Assembly (NCBI GenBank): GCA_025965495.1 | Contig: JAOPWW010000364.1 | Coordinates: forward strand, 1 to 6,134 | From: Frankiales bacterium | GTDB taxonomy: Bacteria > Actinomycetota > Actinomycetes > Mycobacteriales > SCTD01 | DNA: 6,134 nucleotides | Direction of reading: 5' to 3' | In this document: positions 5,751 to 6,134 of the stretch, piece by piece | Numbering within the stretch: position 1 is the first letter of the stretch | Layout of the letters: each line of letters begins with the position of its first letter | The notes under the pieces: generated by a model | What the model saw: the letters and a program-made list of their open reading frames with translations, nothing else | What the model was told of the DNA's origin: nothing | The model's database searches: none | Translations under genes and position numbers: made by a program

Positions 5751-5779
5751 TCGGGACCTCCGTACACTGGGGGTCCCGA
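5751..5779 (+). terminator. Strong hairpin just after apt (terminator or regulatory stem-loop)
   Basis: TCGGGACCTCCG (5751–5762) pairs with TGGGGGTCCCGA (5768–5779) over 12 positions, ten Watson-Crick and two G·T (G·U) wobbles, with a 5-nt loop TACAC (5763–5767). It begins 4 nt after the apt stop. No T-tract follows, which is common for actinobacterial hairpin terminators. The 3' arm ends 2 nt before the relA ribosome-binding site, so it could instead tune relA expression. The pairing is read directly; the function is inferred. Confidence 0.5.
5763..5768 (+). promoter_or_regulatory. Candidate relA promoter -10 box (TACACT)
   Basis: TACACT fits the TANNNT -10 consensus and is preceded by CG, as in the copy upstream of secD. 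It lies 26 nt before the relA GTG, so a start near 5775 would leave a leader of about 19 nt that still includes the ribosome-binding site. No convincing -35 hexamer is visible: GTGACC at 5744–5749 is only 13 bp away. The box occupies the loop and closing base of the hairpin at 5751–5779, so the palindrome could also be an operator. Confidence 0.4.
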
Positions 5780-5781
5780 AC

Positions 5782-5787
5782 GAGGAG
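5782..5787 (+). promoter_or_regulatory. Ribosome-binding site of relA
   Basis: GAGGAG lies 6 nt before the GTG at 5794. It fixes that codon as the relA start in preference to the internal ATG at codon 41. Confidence 0.7.
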
Positions 5788-5793
5788 CCGCCT

Positions 5794-6134
5794 GTGCCTG
5801 CTGACGTCACGCCCGTCGCTGCGCCCGAGCCGGCCGCGCCCGAGCTCCCGGCGCCCGCTGCTCCCGTCGACGAGCAGGACGACGTCTTCTCCGGCCCGCC
5901 CACCGGCCGCCGGATGCGGGCCCGGCTGGCCCGCCTGACGGCCACCGCGACCAAGCCCGGCGGACTGCCCCCGGTGCTCGAGCCGCTGGCCCGCACGGTG
6001 TACGCCAACCACCCCAAGGCCGACCTCAAGGTCGTGCAGCGCGCCTACGAGACCGCGGAGCGGTTCCACGAGGGGCAGCGCCGCAAGAGCGGCGACCCGT
6101 ACATCACCCACCCGCTCGCGGTCACCACGATCCT
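5794..6134 (+). CDS. relA: Bifunctional (p)ppGpp synthetase/hydrolase RelA/SpoT, N-terminal part (3' end outside window)
   Basis: An open frame of 113 full codons runs off the right edge. It encodes the start of a long RelA/SpoT-homologue, the ribosome-associated enzyme that makes (p)ppGpp on amino-acid starvation and also hydrolyses it. The first ~57 residues are a disordered Pro/Ala-rich acidic stretch followed by a basic patch (GRRMRARLARL, 38–48), usual for actinobacterial RelA. Homology starts at about LPPVLEPLARTV (58–69) and continues through AYETAERFHEGQRRKSGDPY (84–103) and ITHPLAVTTI. H106 corresponds to the first metal-binding His of the HD hydrolase domain. The synthetase, TGS and ACT domains would lie beyond the window, so whether both activities are intact cannot be seen. 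The GTG start is chosen for GAGGAG 6 nt upstream. It follows apt by 46 bp and may have its own promoter. Confidence 0.93.
   Translation, partial: MPADVTPVAAPEPAAPELPAPAAPVDEQDDVFSGPPTGRRMRARLARLTATATKPGGLPPVLEPLARTVYANHPKADLKVVQRAYETAERFHEGQRRKSGDPYITHPLAVTTI

Noticed and set aside
4902..6029. Minus-strand frames of about 270–375 codons opposite secF end, apt and relA start
   Set aside because: No ribosome-binding site or recognisable domain, composition typical of antisense GC-rich frames, and they cross three confident genes.

Overview
This window is a GC-rich (well over 70% by eye), all-plus-strand chromosomal segment from an actinobacterium. The gene order ruvC–ruvA–ruvB–secD–secF–apt–relA matches the conserved actinobacterial block around the Holliday-junction, Sec-translocation and stringent-response genes. 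GTG starts are common (ruvA, ruvB, secD, apt, relA). SecD has the actinobacterial 'GITADSFVVYFERL' transmembrane motif. The genus cannot be fixed from this sequence.

Layout. 1–204 is the 3' end of ruvC, entering from the left. 226–822 is ruvA and 819–1871 is ruvB, sharing a 4-bp GTGA overlap; together these encode the RuvABC branch-migration and resolution machinery. 1872–2180 is a 309-bp non-coding stretch where many actinobacteria carry yajC. I find no YajC-like frame there; it holds a candidate promoter, a possible stem-loop and an 82-nt T-free, C-rich segment leading to the secD ribosome-binding site. 2181–4040 (secD), 4042–5205 (secF) and 5208–5747 (apt) are separated by only 1 and 2 bp and look like one transcription unit. 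After a 46-bp gap with a strong hairpin and a promoter-like TACACT box, relA starts at 5794 and runs off the right edge.

Function. RuvA/B/C process Holliday junctions in recombinational repair. SecD/SecF are the proton-driven membrane partners of SecYEG. Apt salvages adenine to AMP. RelA makes and degrades (p)ppGpp. The last two are linked through purine nucleotide balance.

I see no mobile element, CRISPR array, tRNA/rRNA or novel defence-type system. The points worth a second look are the missing yajC, a 7-copy K-A-A-A-x pentapeptide repeat inside SecD, a hairpin with a -10-like box in its loop before relA, a spaced motif shared by the secD and relA upstream regions, and the U-free secD leader.
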